From assembly GCA_010279815.1 (NCBI GenBank), contig QEOQ01000238.1, forward strand, positions 355,062-419,061: a DNA stretch of 64,000 nucleotides, read 5' to 3'. The notes beneath the pieces were generated by a model. That model was given only the letters and a program-made list of their open reading frames with translations. It was not told the DNA's origin and did not search any database. Below are positions 30,640 to 42,049 of this stretch, one piece after another (position 1 is the stretch's first letter; each line of letters opens with the position of its first letter). Position numbers and translations under genes: made by a program. The DNA is from Brachionus plicatilis. Lineage: Eukaryota; Rotifera; Eurotatoria; Ploima; Brachionidae.

Positions 30640-33060
30640 TTAGAGAAAGTGCTTAAAAAAATAAACTGTTTGAATTTTATTGATTATAAAAAATTATAAA
30701 ATAATAATAAAAAAAAAATAATTATATATATAAATTACAACCAGACAAGTTGGTGGAGGTGGCCTACTTGGAGGTCACCTATGCTAGAAATACTGACAGA
30801 AGAAATACAGTTTAATCTTTAGGTCAAAATAAGAGTTAGAATGTTCACGATCTTGTCACCATCAGTGTGAAAGGCGCAATAATTCAAGATCGAAATACAA
30901 AGAGCTTAAGTGTTGGTATACGAATGCCATTTCACTCAGGAACAAATTGGACGAGCTAAAAGTTTTAAGCCATACTTACGAATATGATATTTTATTTGTG
31001 ACCGAGACGTAGTTTGATGAAGCGTCAGTAACTTATATAGAGGGCTATGAATGCTATCATAAGAACAGGCGAGCCAACAAGAGAGGTGGAGGGGTGTGTA
31101 TTTACGTAAAGAAAGATTTAAAAGTGGTTGAAGTTGATTTGGTATTAGATACTCATTTTTCGGTAGAGGAAGTTTGGTGTATATCAGAATGTGGAAGAGA
31201 ACGCCTTCTTATTGGTTGCATTTATTGTCCTTATATCAGTGGTTTGATTGATGAAGTAAGAGAAAGTTTGTTTTGTGCGAGGAAACTATTTGAATCAAAA
31301 AAGGTAAGTGGGCTTTTAATTTGTGGGGATTTTAATAGTCCAAATATTTGTTGGTATGAAAATGGAGAATGGAGTGTTGGTCAAAGTGCTAGGAAGGAAG
31401 AACTTGAGTTGGTTAATGCAATCGAAGATTGTTTTCTAATGCAAAATGTAGCCTGTCCAACTTTTCAGACAAACGAGTTTGGCAATAAGTCTATTTTGGA
31501 CTTGATTTTAACCGAGAGTGATGCGAGAGTAGCAAATTTGAGTACTGGCCCAGGTTTAAGTAATCTGGAGCGTTGCCATTTAAGCATAGCATGGAGTTAT
31601 TATTATTTAAATGAAGATGATGATGGAGAAGTTTTGTTTCACAGTGTTTTGTTTAATTACCGAAGAGGAAATTATTTTTTAATTTCTAAGTTTTTCAAAA
31701 GTATTGACTGGATTAGAAGTTTTAAGAACTTGAGTTTTAATGAAATGTACGAAGTTTTTCTCAGATTATATCAGTGTGCTTGTAAGATGTACATACCGAA
31801 ACGAATTGCTGGTCAAAATCGTAAAAAACAGCCGCCATGGATGAATAATGGAATCAAGAAGTTAATTAAAGAAAAGTATTATGAAGAAGCTAGTTGGCGG
31901 AAAAAGAAGTTTGAGGTGTAGTATTTTGGAAAATTTTCGGCGTGTTCGAAATCAAATTAAGCGTAAAATCAAATCGGCAGTTAGTGACTTTGAGGCACGA
32001 CTAGCAAAACATGCCAAACAGCCAAAAATGATTTTTAAGTATTTTTATGAAAAGCTAAATGTAAAGCCAGCAATTCACTCAATTAAACGGTCCGATGGTT
32101 CAATCACCAGCAATCTTGATGAGATAGTCAGAATTTTCAATGAGTTTTTTCATTCGGTTTTCAATAACAACGTTGATGAACCACCGAATTTTTTACATAG
32201 AAGTGAAAAAGTATGCGAGTTCAACATAAACACGGACATCTCGGACGCTGATTGTTTTGAGACACTTGAAAGGCTTAAATGTATCCAAAAGCACAGGTTT
32301 CGATGGTGTTAATCCTTACTTCTTGAAGATGACTGCGGATGCTATATGTGTTCCTTTATCACTATTAATGAAGAGTTCGTTGACAACAGGACAGGTCCCA
32401 GAGGTTTGGAAAAGAGCGTATGTGACTCCTATTTTTAAGAAAGGTGAAAGATGCAATGTTAACAACTACAAACCCGTGTCCATAACCTCAATAGTTTGTC
32501 GGATCACGGAAAGAATCATTCGGAAAGTCATAATTGATCATTTGACTCATAATAGATTGATCAGTACGTTTCAACACGGTTTTATGCCTAAGAGATCTTG
32601 TACCACAAATCTCTTGGAGAGTTTTGACTTGATAACAACGGAGCTTTCTAAGGGCAATAACATCGACATTGTGTATACTGACTTTTCGAAGGCGTTTGAT
32701 CGAGTAAATCATCATAAACTCCTCCACAAGTTGAAACATTATGGTATCAATGGTATTTTACACAGGTGGATTGAATCCTTTTTGATTGGTAGGAAGCAGC
32801 GTGTTGTTCTTGGTCATTCAGCATCTGAGTGGCTAGAAGTTACGAGTGGAGTTCCACAGGGTTCAGTCCTCGGTCCATTACTTATTGTGATTTTTATTAA
32901 TGACCTTCCCGAAAGATTCAAGAGCATATGCTCACTTTACGCAGACGATTGTAAGATCTATTGCGTCTTCAATAAAACCAATGAGTCCCAAAAAACTTCA
33001 GGCTGGATGGAGTCCTTTGTTGACACAGAAACTCCAATCTTGGGAACAGCTGATATCTTT
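30640..33060 (+). pseudogene. LINE B: 5' region, endonuclease and reverse transcriptase
   Basis: A 5' region (30640-30840, also at 49240-49470) precedes an APE endonuclease from about 30902. ILFVTET is followed by TAG at 31010 where Trp is expected, then RRANKRGGGVCIYV, LLICGDFNSPNICW and KSILDLILTES. Linker sequence runs to 31921. Two frameshifts (between 31881-31921 and 32257-32312) lead to the reverse transcriptase: STGFDGVNPYFLK, VYTDFSKAFDRVNHHKLL, GVPQGSVLGPLL and SLYADDCKIY, so both catalytic motifs survive. The frame stops making sense at about 33000, where a reverse-oriented endonuclease fossil begins. It is CR1/jockey-like, truncated in 3' and inactive. Confidence 0.88.
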
Positions 33061-33420
33061 GAAGTTGAAGTCTCAGGCTACTTGAATGCTTTTTGACGAC
33101 AATGAGCTGCATAGGAAGCTCGCATGGCCAAAGTCCCTGTTGATCTCAAAGTTGAGCTCACCAGCGGCGTTTGGCGGCCTATAGTTGCACCCATCAAGAA
33201 TATTTTCGTCGTTGATCTTGAAGTTACACCATATCTGCTCGCTCCCAGTGTTTCACAGGAATTCGTGGCTGATCTAGAACTCTTTACGTCACAGCGCATA
33301 TAAATAGCTTCACCGCTTTTCATGCAGTAGAGCTTATAGTTGTCCAGTTTGCAATATCTCAAGACGTTGAACCATGTCTTGGTGATGAGGATTGCTCGAG
33401 AGAAATTGTAAAAGCAGATA
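33000..33420 (-). pseudogene. LINE endonuclease fragment, opposite strand, abutting LINE B
   Basis: The minus strand contains, in shifting frames, YCKLDNYKLYC, GEAIYMRCDVKSS and then SEQIWCNFKI, LDGCNYRPPNAAGELNFEI. This corresponds to the G-Y-x-x-Y...G-G-V-x-I-Y-V and G-x-x-Y-R-P-P-N motifs of LINE endonucleases. Its G+C is visibly higher than LINE B. The head-to-head join with LINE B suggests a recombination or an inverted insertion. Confidence 0.65.
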
Positions 33421-33774
33421 ATAGTTCGTTGGTGAGATAAGGTCAGTACTCAATCAAACTAGTATTGATAAGGATAGGAGTCGCCTTTTCAAGCAATCTT
33501 AAGTTATCCAGACATATCAAAGCCCAATCTAATAAGGCCATCTCCACCCTTTAAAAGATAAGACGAATGTTTAAACTCTGGGCCAACGCTACCTTCAAAA
33601 CGTCGAAACATTTCGATTTGCATCAGATGCATATTATGTTTTTCTTCACCTCATTTTGGTTCCATTTTTTCTTTCCGATTTTAATCATATTTCTGACCTG
33701 TAAATTTTGATACGTATTCTTTTCTAATTATCGAGGGTTTCATAAGAATCCTCATTATCAAAATTCGTTTGTCT
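33421..33774 (+). other. Possible LINE thumb relic
   Basis: A plus-strand frame at about 33505-33610 reads RHIKAQSNKAISTL, stop, KIRRMFKLWANATFK, weakly like the helix after the LINE reverse transcriptase palm. Otherwise nothing was recognised. Confidence 0.25.
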
Positions 33775-34647
33775 TCAATAGTTGACAACCGTGGGCTTGC
33801 TAAAATTGCTCAATTCTTTTGTAAAAACTCCTGCATGCCGGATTGAATCATCTAGCGTTTCTTCATTTTTACTTTCTAACTCGGCCCTAACTCTTGGGTC
33901 AAAGGCTTCAAGAAAGAACCAGACTAATTCGAACTCATCTATCTTATCTATTTTGGTTGAAATTGTCTGGAATTTCATGATGTTGTCCTCAAAATTTGAC
34001 TTTAATTTATAACATTTTAGTTTGAATCTTAGTTCTCTTTTAATATCAGCTGGTTTCACGGTTGCTAATAAGTGATTTTTATATTTAACTCACGTAACTG
34101 TTTCACCTCTTTTTGGATGTTTCTTAGCTTTTGTAAGGCGTTTCCTCTTAAGAGTTCTGTAACGCAATTTATTAGCCTAATTCTAATAATTTCTTGGTTC
34201 CTAGCCCCAGTTTCTACTGGGTTTATCTATTTATCTTTTTTATCTCTATCGATTCCATAAAATTTTAGTATATCATCGAATTTTAAATTTATGATTTGTG
34301 TTTTATGAAGTCAAAATCTTACGTTTCCTTGAAATAAATCCTCATGTATTTAAATTTTCAATTAAGTGTCTATTTCATGAAGGGTGCTATTTCTCCTTTT
34401 TCTCTTTTGATACATTTATATTTCCTAAATTATCTTCAGCGATTTTCATATTTTTGATATTGGCCAATAGTTCAGCTCTTTTGAAAACGAGCTTTATAAA
34501 CTTCTTAGGTTTTCCTGAATTTTGAACATTTTGAAGCCATTTCATGTAATTGGCTTTTGTACAACTTACCAAATCGCTGTCGACTTCTAATTTCTGGAAT
34601 TCATTCGCAATAGACCCATTTTCTGTCTTTTTGAGATATAATTTCAT
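33775..34647 (-). pseudogene. Retrotransposon gag-like remnant
   Basis: Three minus-strand pieces: 34647-34387 from an ATG (MKLYLKKTENGS...), a middle coiled-coil-like piece around 34230-34090 (LQKLRNIQKEVKQLREL), and 34093-33775 with FEDNIMKFQTISTKI, LVWFFLEAFDPRVRAELESK and TLDDSIRHAGVF. The last piece fits the retrotransposon gag core (F-L-x-G-L-x-P-x-V-R-x-x-L and the following A-x-x-x-A helix). Frames are broken twice. No protease, LTR or zinc knuckle is adjacent. It is a gag relic of an LTR element, family unresolved. Confidence 0.55.
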
Positions 34648-34659
34648 TCATTTCGAAAA

Positions 34660-34800
34660 GAGTAATTTAAGTGTTGTCGACGTTAGTGTTGACGAAAATA
34701 AGCACGTCGAAATATATTAATACAAAATTGAGTTTTATGTCAAAATAGTTTTTTCTGAAATATAATTTGTCGAAACATGTTTGTCGAAATAAGATAAACA
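34660..34800. repeat. Terminal-word cluster like MULE B (GTCGAAATA / TGTCGAAA)
   Basis: At least five GTCGAAA/GTCGACG/GTCAAAA words occur within 130 bp, the same vocabulary as the ends of the MULE at 10876-13138. It is probably a solo end of a related element; the opposite end was not found. Confidence 0.45.
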
Positions 34801-36054
34801 CAGAATTCTTAATGAAAACTATGTGACAAAATTGCTTCTCCATTGAAACTTGAGGGTATATAATTGATGATTGTATCCCTAATTGGATAGGGAATACAAA
34901 TGAGGGTTTATTATTTTTTATTTTTTTTAATGTAATTTTGTTGTGAGGTTCTCTAATTGTATATCGAGTATGATGTTTATATTCCATGATTCTAAAGCAT
35001 TATTTTAGATCAAACACCATGAACATAGCCTTAAAAACAGCCTTAAAATAAATAAATTATTTAAAATCGAATAAAATTATAGGTGCAAAAAGACTCGTTA
35101 TCAATACTACCTTAAGGTAAAAATAATCGATGAAATTATCGATGTCAAATGAAGCTCAAATTTATGCGCGCGCCACTTTCCAATAAGTTTTAATGTTGTA
35201 ACTATAACTTGTTCAGAATTGTATTATTGAAAGAGCAGAAAGTCACGTCTAAATGACTTCTTAATGAATTTGAGAGCATTTACTGCGAAATGACTTAGTT
35301 AAATGTTGACCTTGAATTTTCTGCCAGCAAAAAACATGTCACCCAGGTCTCAAAATGTCTTCTTCAAAGCCTATTTGGGATTGCTTAGGAACCATCAGCG
35401 AAAACGATCTTGGACTTCTTGCATTACATCAAAAACAATTTTTTTTAGTGACTTGAATAGAAACATGAAATCTTTTCCTGATTTGTTTGATGAAATGCAG
35501 ATTCCAAACGGATTAATTTGCTTATGGCGAACACTAGTTTCTATCATTAAAATTAGAAATCCTTGCCATATTATGTTTAACGTAGTATCCATTGCTAAAA
35601 GCTATGACTTTTAAGCGATACTGAAAAGTATATTATTTGAAGCCGTTTCTAACAGAATTTTTATTCGCCTTAAAGGTCGACCTGCAAAAGATTAGAGTGG
35701 AATCAGCCCAAAATTCAAATACAACTTTCAAAACAAAGAACTTATTAATCGTCTAAATTTCGAAGCAATCAATTATCTTTGGTAAGATAATTTGATCAAA
35801 ATTTAAGAGAATTATTTTCAAATAAACCGGCTTTAAAGATATCTGTTACGTTTATGGATTCAAGCCTTGTAAAGCAAAAAATAAAAGGCTATTGTTTCCT
35901 AGAATATTTTGTTAAATCAATTTAATGTTACATTTTCGAAAACACTTAAAATTTTTATAAATTTCATCCTTCGTAAGTCTTAAAAGATTTTAAAAAGAAT
36001 TCGGGCAAATCTTTTTTTTTTTAAAAAAACGAAATTTTAATTCGGCATTTTATT
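34801..36054. other. No gene assigned; one orphan frame
   Basis: The frame 35303-35614 (+, 103 aa, opening at an ATG) is not recognised. Broken frames after it (to about 35780) include a KGRPAKD-like basic tract and may belong to a decayed transposase. No other structure was seen. Confidence 0.35.
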
Positions 36055-36517
36055 TACAGTGGTGATTTCATAACAGTATTTAACGAAAAATTACGTAAAA
36101 TACCGAAAATTAACCAAATTTTCCCACACTTTACGTAAATTAACGTAAAATCCGAAAAGTAAAAAAGAAGTATTTTACGAAAAATTACGTAAATTTTCAG
36201 GATTTTGAGATAATTTTGATAAAATTTGGTAAAATTCAAAACAGCCAATCAAAAATTCAAATTTTTGAAAAAATGTCTTTTTTTTCCAAAAATCGAAAAT
36301 TTGAGAAAGCTTTTTTATAACAATTTAAAAATAACTATTTTTTTGACCAATTTATGAAAAAAAAACTGTATTAATTACCAAATATAGAAGTATTACCAAA
36401 TACTTCTTTTTAACTTTTCGGATTTTACGTTAATTTACGTAAAATGTGGTAAAATTTGATTTATTTACGGTATTTTACGTAATTTTTCGTAAAATAATGT
36501 TTCAAATCACCACTGTA
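36055..36517. mobile_element. TA-flanked MITE with ~130-bp TIRs (Tc1/mariner or pogo type)
   Basis: CAGTGGTGATTT starts at 36057 and its complement ends at 36515, each flanked by TA. The TIRs extend about 130 bp and are almost palindromic. They are packed with TTACGTAAA and GAAAAATTACGTAAAATACC words. Total 459 bp. TA target duplication and the CAGT start suit a pogo/mariner-type non-autonomous element. Confidence 0.9.
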
Positions 36518-37244
36518 AACTTGAATAAGCAAAAATCAAAATAAAATAATTTTTAAAAGAAAAAATATTTTCAAATTATTTTATTTAAAAAAAAATTTAT
36601 GTGATTCCTTAAATTATTTATTCCATTTGTTAGATTCATAAAAATTTAAAAAAAGAAATGTTCAATTTAAATATTAAAAAGATATTTTTAATTCAAATAT
36701 TTCAATCAAGTTATTTACTATTGATAATGAAATAAATAAAATAATTGACTTAAAATAATTTGTTTGATCGAAGTCTTCGAATAAAATAAACTTATAATGA
36801 TTTTCTGCTGTTAATTTCAATTGATTTTTATCTATGGACCGATAAAGTGACTTCTTTTTAAGACATATTGTCTCTAATGAATTAGATAAAGAAGATTATT
36901 ATGTAAATCTCGTAGAGCAATTACAGTTGTCAAACAATACAATTCCTAAATGAACTCGACGAACTAAACATTACGAACCAGTTGTATCTTCAATCAATAA
37001 AGGAAAAAATTTTCAAACATACGTCAAAGCCTAGAGGCCGCCCAAAATAGTTATAAAATAAATGATGTTTTTTGCTTTGGTGTGAATTTTTTTTGTTTTA
37101 ATTTTTTCTATAAGAATATTTTTTAGGGCCATTAAAAACGATACTACAAAACTTAAATAGAATACCACAAAATTAAAATTTTTCCAAATATTAAATAAAA
37201 TTTCATTATCATTAAGATAATACATAAAAAAATTAATTAACCCC
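36518..37244. other. AT-rich stretch with a transposase C-terminal relic
   Basis: At about 37018-37050 a plus-strand frame ends K-H-T-S-K-P-R-G-R-P-K-stop, an AT-hook like those ending the MULE A transposases. Upstream frames are broken. Nothing else was recognised. Confidence 0.35.
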
Positions 37245-37426
37245 NNNNNNNNNNNNNNNNNNNNNNNNNNNNNNNNNNNNNNNNNNNNNNNNNNNNNNNN
37301 NNNNNNNNNNNNNNNNNNNNNNNNNNNNNNNNNNNNNNNNNNNNNNNNNNNNNNNNNNNNNNNNNNNNNNNNNNNNNNNNNNNNNNNNNNNNNNNNNNNN
37401 NNNNNNNNNNNNNNNNNNNNNNNNNN
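37245..37426. other. Assembly gap (182 N)
   Basis: A run of N. The 55 bp immediately after it duplicate 39234-39288, so the gap may hide part of a MULE or reflect a collapsed or misjoined repeat. Confidence 0.99.
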
Positions 37427-37481
37427 TTAAACATTATGCCAAAATCAATAACGACCGACTTTGAGAGAGCTTTTATCAATA
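37427..37481 (+). repeat. 55-bp duplicate of MULE transposase core
   Basis: TTAAACATTATGCCAAAATC and the following bases to TTTTATCAAT match 39234-39288 without a visible difference, including the codons for ITTDFERAFIN (the second catalytic Asp region). It then diverges abruptly. Confidence 0.8.
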
Positions 37482-37569
37482 AATTTTAATCTATTGACAT
37501 TTATTTGATTAAAACTTCAATTTTTATTAAAAATTTTTAACTAACATATTCACATGATGTTTTTTTTTT

Positions 37570-37999
37570 TTAATATGAATATATACTACTAAAAACACCA
37601 AAATGGGTCAAATGACCATTCTACCCATTCTGCACCCCGGACACCTAAAAGTGTACGTAAAAGTGACCAAAGTTTAGATGATTAAGAAAACAGTTCTTCA
37701 AAGCGTGTTAAGTGTCAAATTCACCTTTGCAACATTAATAAAACTAATTTAATCTGTACAAACTGTAATAAATCAGTATGCGGACAATGTACAACGGAAC
37801 CGGTGATTATTTGTAAAAAATTTGATAAATAATTTTTATAGGAATCTTTTTTTTATTACATGATTTAAAATTGATATATGATTAATTTAATACATTTTTT
37901 TATTTCGAATAAAGCTATAAAAAATCATTAATCTTAAAAAAAAGTCATTTTACCCGTTCTGTGCTTATAGCATTTTTTTTTTGATGCTTCTAGTGTTAA
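37570..37999 (+). mobile_element. piggyBac-like remnant: C-terminal Cys-rich domain between TTAA sites
   Basis: A frame at 37701-37832 reads KRVKCQIHLC, LICTNCNKSVCGQC and a stop, a C-x-x-C...C-x-x-C ring-like tail as at the end of piggyBac transposases. AAATGGGTCAAATGACC at about 37601 and the complement of TCATTTTACCCGTTCTG at 37946 look like inverted ends. TTAA, the piggyBac target, lies at 37570-37573 and 37996-37999. The catalytic domain is absent. In this AT-rich DNA the TTAA match alone means little. Confidence 0.5.
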
Positions 38000-38207
38000 T
38001 TAATGTATTTTTAGATCTATAAAAAGCAACTTTTTATTAATAAAACAATGGATAATAAAATAAAATGTCTAGTTCAGTCAGCATTTTAGAAAACCAAGTA
38101 ATGATACACCCGAAGACGCTAAAGCGCTACCAAAAAACAAGAGAAGTGTTGGAAAAGTATATGAATTTCCCCAAGAATGTGAGTCATTGGATAAATTTAA
38201 AAGATGT

Positions 38208-40141
38208 ATAAGATACGGCTCTGTATTAAAATAGCAAGACAAAAAATAGCATAGTTAATTGAGCAAAAAAATATAGCAAGTTTAAAATTAATAACAAGAA
38301 TAGACTAATTATGTGTCAAAAATCGCATAAAAATGAAGCAAAAAAAAATTAAGTAGAATAGCATAGTTAATTGAGCAGACTAATTTAGGTGTCAGAAATC
38401 GCAAAAAATAAAATAAAAAAAAAATCCAAAAAAAAAAGCAAATCAAATTAGCACTGAAAAATTGCATTGAAAATAGCATTAATCATCAAAATTTGAAATA
38501 ATTTTAAAATAATCAAAACTTTTTTTCATGGCTGAAAAAGGCTTAAATGAAGTAAAAAATGAATTTGGTCGATTGTAAGTCAATCAAAGTAAAGATATTA
38601 AAGGAAAAATTACTATTTCACAGAAAAATAAACCACTTTTATCCTTTAATGGTTATTTTTTTCGTAATTATGATAAGAATGGTACCAAGTGGTGATGTTT
38701 AGAAACTCGACAGTACTGCCATGCAAAATGTGAAACGGACGGTAACATTATTGGCCAAGAATATATTATTAAAACTAAAAATGACACGGATTTAATCCAT
38801 AATCATGCACCCGATATTGTAGTATTTGAACATAAAGAAAAAAGAAGAATTATTAAAGAAGCAACTTTAGCTTGTTCAAAAGTAGTAAATAATGTAAGAC
38901 CACGTCAAATTTTAACAAGTTGTGTTGGAACTATAAATTCCAAAGAAGCAATAGCAACAATGCCTTCATATGACGCAGATAGACAGGCAATTAATCGCTG
39001 CAAGAATTAAATTTGCCTAGTTATCCTCAAGAACCTAAAGCCTTAAGTGAAATTAATTTTCCGGAATTTTTAACAAAATGTTTATGTGATGATATTATAG
39101 ATAAGTTGTTTTACCAAGTTTACACGATTCACGCGTTGATCGATGGTCGTTGTGTGCCTATTATATATTGTGTATTGCGAAGAAAAACTGAACAAATGTA
39201 TACAAAAGTTCTTCAAGTTCTAGTTGAGAAATTAAACATTATGCCAAAATCAATAACGACCGACTTTGAGAGAGCTTTTATCAATAGTATTTTAAATATT
39301 CTACCTCAAACTACTGTATATGGTTGTTTTTTTTCATTTCAAACAAGCCGTTTGGCGTAGAATTCAAAATGTATGTTTAAATGTTGTTTATGTTGAGTCA
39401 AAAATTTACAGTTAAATGTTAAAATGACCACAAGTACTCGCTTTTGTACCACCAGATCATGTTCGAATTTTATTTAACAAAATTTATTCTAGTATTGATA
39501 AGTCTTTAGAGCATTTTAACAAGTTAGATGAATTTTTTAAATACTTGCAAGAAACTTGGTTAGGGAAAGAAGAGACTGTAAAAACAGGAAAAGGTCGTGG
39601 CGTAAAAACACACCATATTTATACTAGACCCTTGTTTGATATTGAGTTATGGAGTATACATAGCCGAATTAATGATTGCCTTCCTCGTACTAATAATAAT
39701 GTGGAGGCATGGCATAATGTGTTTAGCAATCTGCTAAATAAGCACCCCTCCATATACCATTTAGTTGATAGGTTCAGAGAAGAACAGAAGCGTTCTATGG
39801 ATCTTTTAGTTCAATTAAGGTCTGGTGTTAAATATATACGAAAGCCAAATTATATTGTATTGGATGAGCGTATTCGAGAAATAGTAAAAAATTATTTTTT
39901 GGATAATTTTGATGAATTTTATGAGAGCTTATCTCTAATTTTAAAATATTGAGACTATTCAATTATTAAAAAATTTCAAGTAAATATTGCTCAATTAATT
40001 GATTTTATTTTTTTAATTTGCTAATTAAATAAAAATTTTTGCTATCTTTAATGATTTTTTTGAACTCGCTAATTATAAATTAGTGCTAATTTAATCGATT
40101 TTTTTTAAATTAATCTATTTTAATCTACCCCCATTAGAAAC
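38208..40141 (+). mobile_element. FLYWCH-MULE inserted into a MULE A-like element
   Basis: Element 38217-40132. Ends GGCTCTGTATTAAAATAGCA and (complement) GGGGGTAGATTAAAATAGAT form a TIR. Near the left end the words AAATAGCA and TAATTGAGCA recur (38225-38480), and near the right end GCTAATTAAA/GCTAATTATA (40010-40110). Flanking 9-mers ATAAGATAC and ATTAGAAAC agree at 7 of 9 positions, a decayed target duplication. The interrupted host is the transposase of another MULE, which reads on across the gap. Confidence 0.75.
38580..39952 (+). pseudogene. FLYWCH-MULE transposase (decayed, nearly full length)
   Basis: The FLYWCH finger comes first: KPLLSFNGYFFRNYD, then W, a TGA stop, CLETRQYCHAK and LIHNHAPD. 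The middle has AIATMPSYDADRQAINRCKN. The core frame 39013-39360 shows YQVYTIHALIDGRCVPIIYC and TTDFERAFINSILNILP. The first Asp region (usually D-G-T-F) is damaged, reading C-D-D-I-I-D. After a shift come LAFVPPDHV-like sequence and the frame 39545-39952 with CLPRTNNNVEAWHNVF, carrying the Glu. It is the same family as 11070-12940 but on the other strand and better preserved. Stops and shifts show it is dead. Confidence 0.9.
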
Positions 40142-41058
40142 CATCAATTTGAAAACATTTCTTATAGTTTTCATGCAACAAATAGACTTGCAAACAGCGA
40201 TAGAAATGTCTAGAATTGCAAACATAGAAAAAAAGGTTGCAAAAAAACTATTTTTTTGAATAAAAAAACGGTGAGACAATTGGCCAAATTTATGCATCTG
40301 AAAACGAACATTCAAGTCATCAAGTCGAACAATAGACAACGACTTTGCCTCTAGATGTTAAAGAAAAAATTATTTATCTTAGGTCATTAGGTCAAAAAAG
40401 GCGAAATATCAAGAAAAACTTGATAAAAGAAGGCATTCAACCATCGACCGATAATCAAATTCTTTATATTATCAACACTGTTTGGCTCGAAAACAGCAAT
40501 AATTGTTCAATGAACGAATTGAAGAAATGGTGCGAAGAACCTTTGAGTATTCCCGAAGCCGAAGATCAATTTTTCTTGGAAAATTTACTATTCCAACAAA
40601 AACAAAGAGATTGATTAAATTCGCCGAAAAAACATCTATTGAGGGATGCCACGTACAAATTAACCAGAAATTTCCCGATTATTCCTGGCGGTACAGCTGA
40701 TAGAAGCAAGCAACTCCATCTAGTTGAAATCGCAGTCACTTCCCACGAAACAGAGGACTTTTTTTTTCTTCTATCGAAAGAAACGGACAAAAAAGTATAC
40801 GAAAAGCCAACCGAATTCACAAATTTGATCACAAATAATGCACCAACAATTACGAACGGTTTCAAGCGAGTTTTAGACCTCAAATTACGTGTGAATTGTT
40901 GGGCTCATGTTTATCGTAATATTCAAACTCACATGAAATCGATCAGCAAAATTCAAAAGGATAGAATTATCGACGATATTAAGCAAATTCAAAAAATTTG
41001 CGATACAAATTTTTTGCGACAGCTGTCTAATTATTCAAAGAAAAGTGAGAAAAAGTAA

Positions 41059-41439
41059 AAAGTACAGCGATTAAGACGTTTTTAGACTTCTACTAACAAT
41101 TTCGAATCGATTTTTTGAGTTGAGTGAGAGATATGTCAGAGCAGAATTGGGTCATTCTGTTCCACTGGTCGCCAGACTGGTGGAAGAATATAGAGAAGGT
41201 TTCGAATCAAGATATATCGAATATCCAACTCCATTGTGCAATTTTGTCTTTTTTTTCTGAACTATCTAATATTCAAACATGTCTTAACTCTAGTAATTTT
41301 AACATATCGTTCTTAATTTACTTTTGACTTAATTATTCTTTTTTTTTTTTTAATATTCTGAAGGAGTATTAGCTCGGTACAGATAAACAAATAAATAAAA
41401 ACATTTTAATCATAAAAAAATCAAGAAAATATTTACGTC
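41059..41439. other. Unassigned segment ending in a retroposon-like tail
   Basis: Frames around 41124-41327 are not recognised. At about 41358-41400 CTGAAGGAGTATTAGCTCGG followed by TACAG and AAACAAATAAATAAAA matches tails at 53700-53745, 57735-57780 and 63560-63612. Confidence 0.4.
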
Positions 41440-41850
41440 CTACTCATCTTGATTTTTCCTAATGGAATGTCGCAAGTTTCAGCTGGAAAGGACTCGATAA
41501 TCTTTGACTTTATGCAACATCAATTATATACTTGCAAATATAATGTTTTTGCAAGACGGGCACGTGCATTTGCTTAATTTCCAATCATTTTCATTTAGAC
41601 TTATAATAACTCCTGGAATGATTTTACAAATTCAGAATATGTTTTCCATTGGCATTGCTTTAGTGATTTAAGAAAATCAACGCATAGTTGTATGTCGATT
41701 GTTCTAACAACTGGAATATTTGGCAATTGAATTTCAGTTTGATTGAGTTCCTTTAATCATTAATCTTCGGAAAGACTCTGATTTTTGTTGTTTAAAAGGT
41801 AGCTTTGGATGTTTGCCGGTAAAAAACTCTGTTGTTAACAAATGACAATT
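41440..41850 (-). pseudogene. MULE transposase C-terminal relic with broken SWIM finger
   Basis: Minus strand reads KSFQEL, W-K-L-S-K-C-T-C-P, then after a one-base shift QKHYICKYIIDVA and a stop. This is the C-x-C...C-x-H/Y SWIM pattern of MULE transposases, with His replaced by Tyr. Further 5' pieces (VVRTIDIQLCVDFLKSL) fit the linker before SWIM. It lies tail to tail with the MULE A-like pseudogene and may be a separate insertion. Confidence 0.55.
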
Positions 41851-41965
41851 GATACATTTAATTGACATTTAAGTTTTTAAATGACGATTCGTACATTTAA
41901 ATAACACTTAATTTTTTAAATGAAAATTAATATATTTAAATGAAACTTAATTTTTTAAATGACAT
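41846..41965. repeat. Short tandem words (ACATTTAAATGACACTTAA-like)
   Basis: Three to four imperfect repeats of a 30-36 bp unit combining ACATTTAA, ACACTTAATTTTTTAAATGA. They resemble the subterminal words of the other DNA elements here; no TIR partner was found. Confidence 0.55.
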
Positions 41966-42049
41966 TATTTTAATTGAGGTTTAATTAAAATAAATGATGC
42001 TTTAATATGCGGCCTAAAAAAATAAATAAACATTTGATAATTGAATGTC

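Larger units (their letters stand above)
25066..30840 (-). repeat. Segmental duplication, CPLGY block copy 2
   Basis: From the LINE ORF1 fragment through the endonuclease fossil, the CPLGY gene, the doubled 630-bp upstream unit and into a LINE 5' region (to 30840), the order matches 42050-49470 in the same orientation. Copy 2 uniquely has the MITE at 25631-26332 and the hairpin segment at 30260-30640. Copy 3 uniquely has a 2.3-kb insertion at 42681-44947. Confidence 0.85.
38065..41058 (+). pseudogene. MULE A-like transposase, split by another MULE
   Basis: The left part (38065-38216) starts at ATG with MSSSVSILENQ and, after a shift, KNKRSVGKVYEFPQECESLDKF, matching the start of the intact protein at 21745. 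The right part (40133-41058) resumes with NCKHRKKGCKKTIF-like and LPLDVKEKIIYLRSLGQK sequence. It continues through DATYKLTRNFPIIPGGTADR, TITNGFKRVL and NCWAHVYRNIQ. These align in order with MULE A (ATDATYKL, AITNGFKSVF, CWAHVERK). The second Asp is not evident (NNAPTITNG where LADAAGAITNG is expected). Several frameshifts are present and the C-terminal third is missing. Confidence 0.85.

Noticed and set aside
33078..33362. 94-aa minus-strand frame as a standalone gene
   Set aside because: Together with the neighbouring frame it is explained by a LINE endonuclease in the minus direction.
35395..35592. 65-aa minus-strand frame within 35303-35614
   Set aside because: Neither strand gives a recognisable protein, and choosing one would be arbitrary.
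37570..37999. Treating TTAA on both sides as proof of piggyBac insertion
   Set aside because: TTAA is common in DNA this AT-rich. The call rests on the Cys-rich tail and inverted ends and is kept at moderate confidence.
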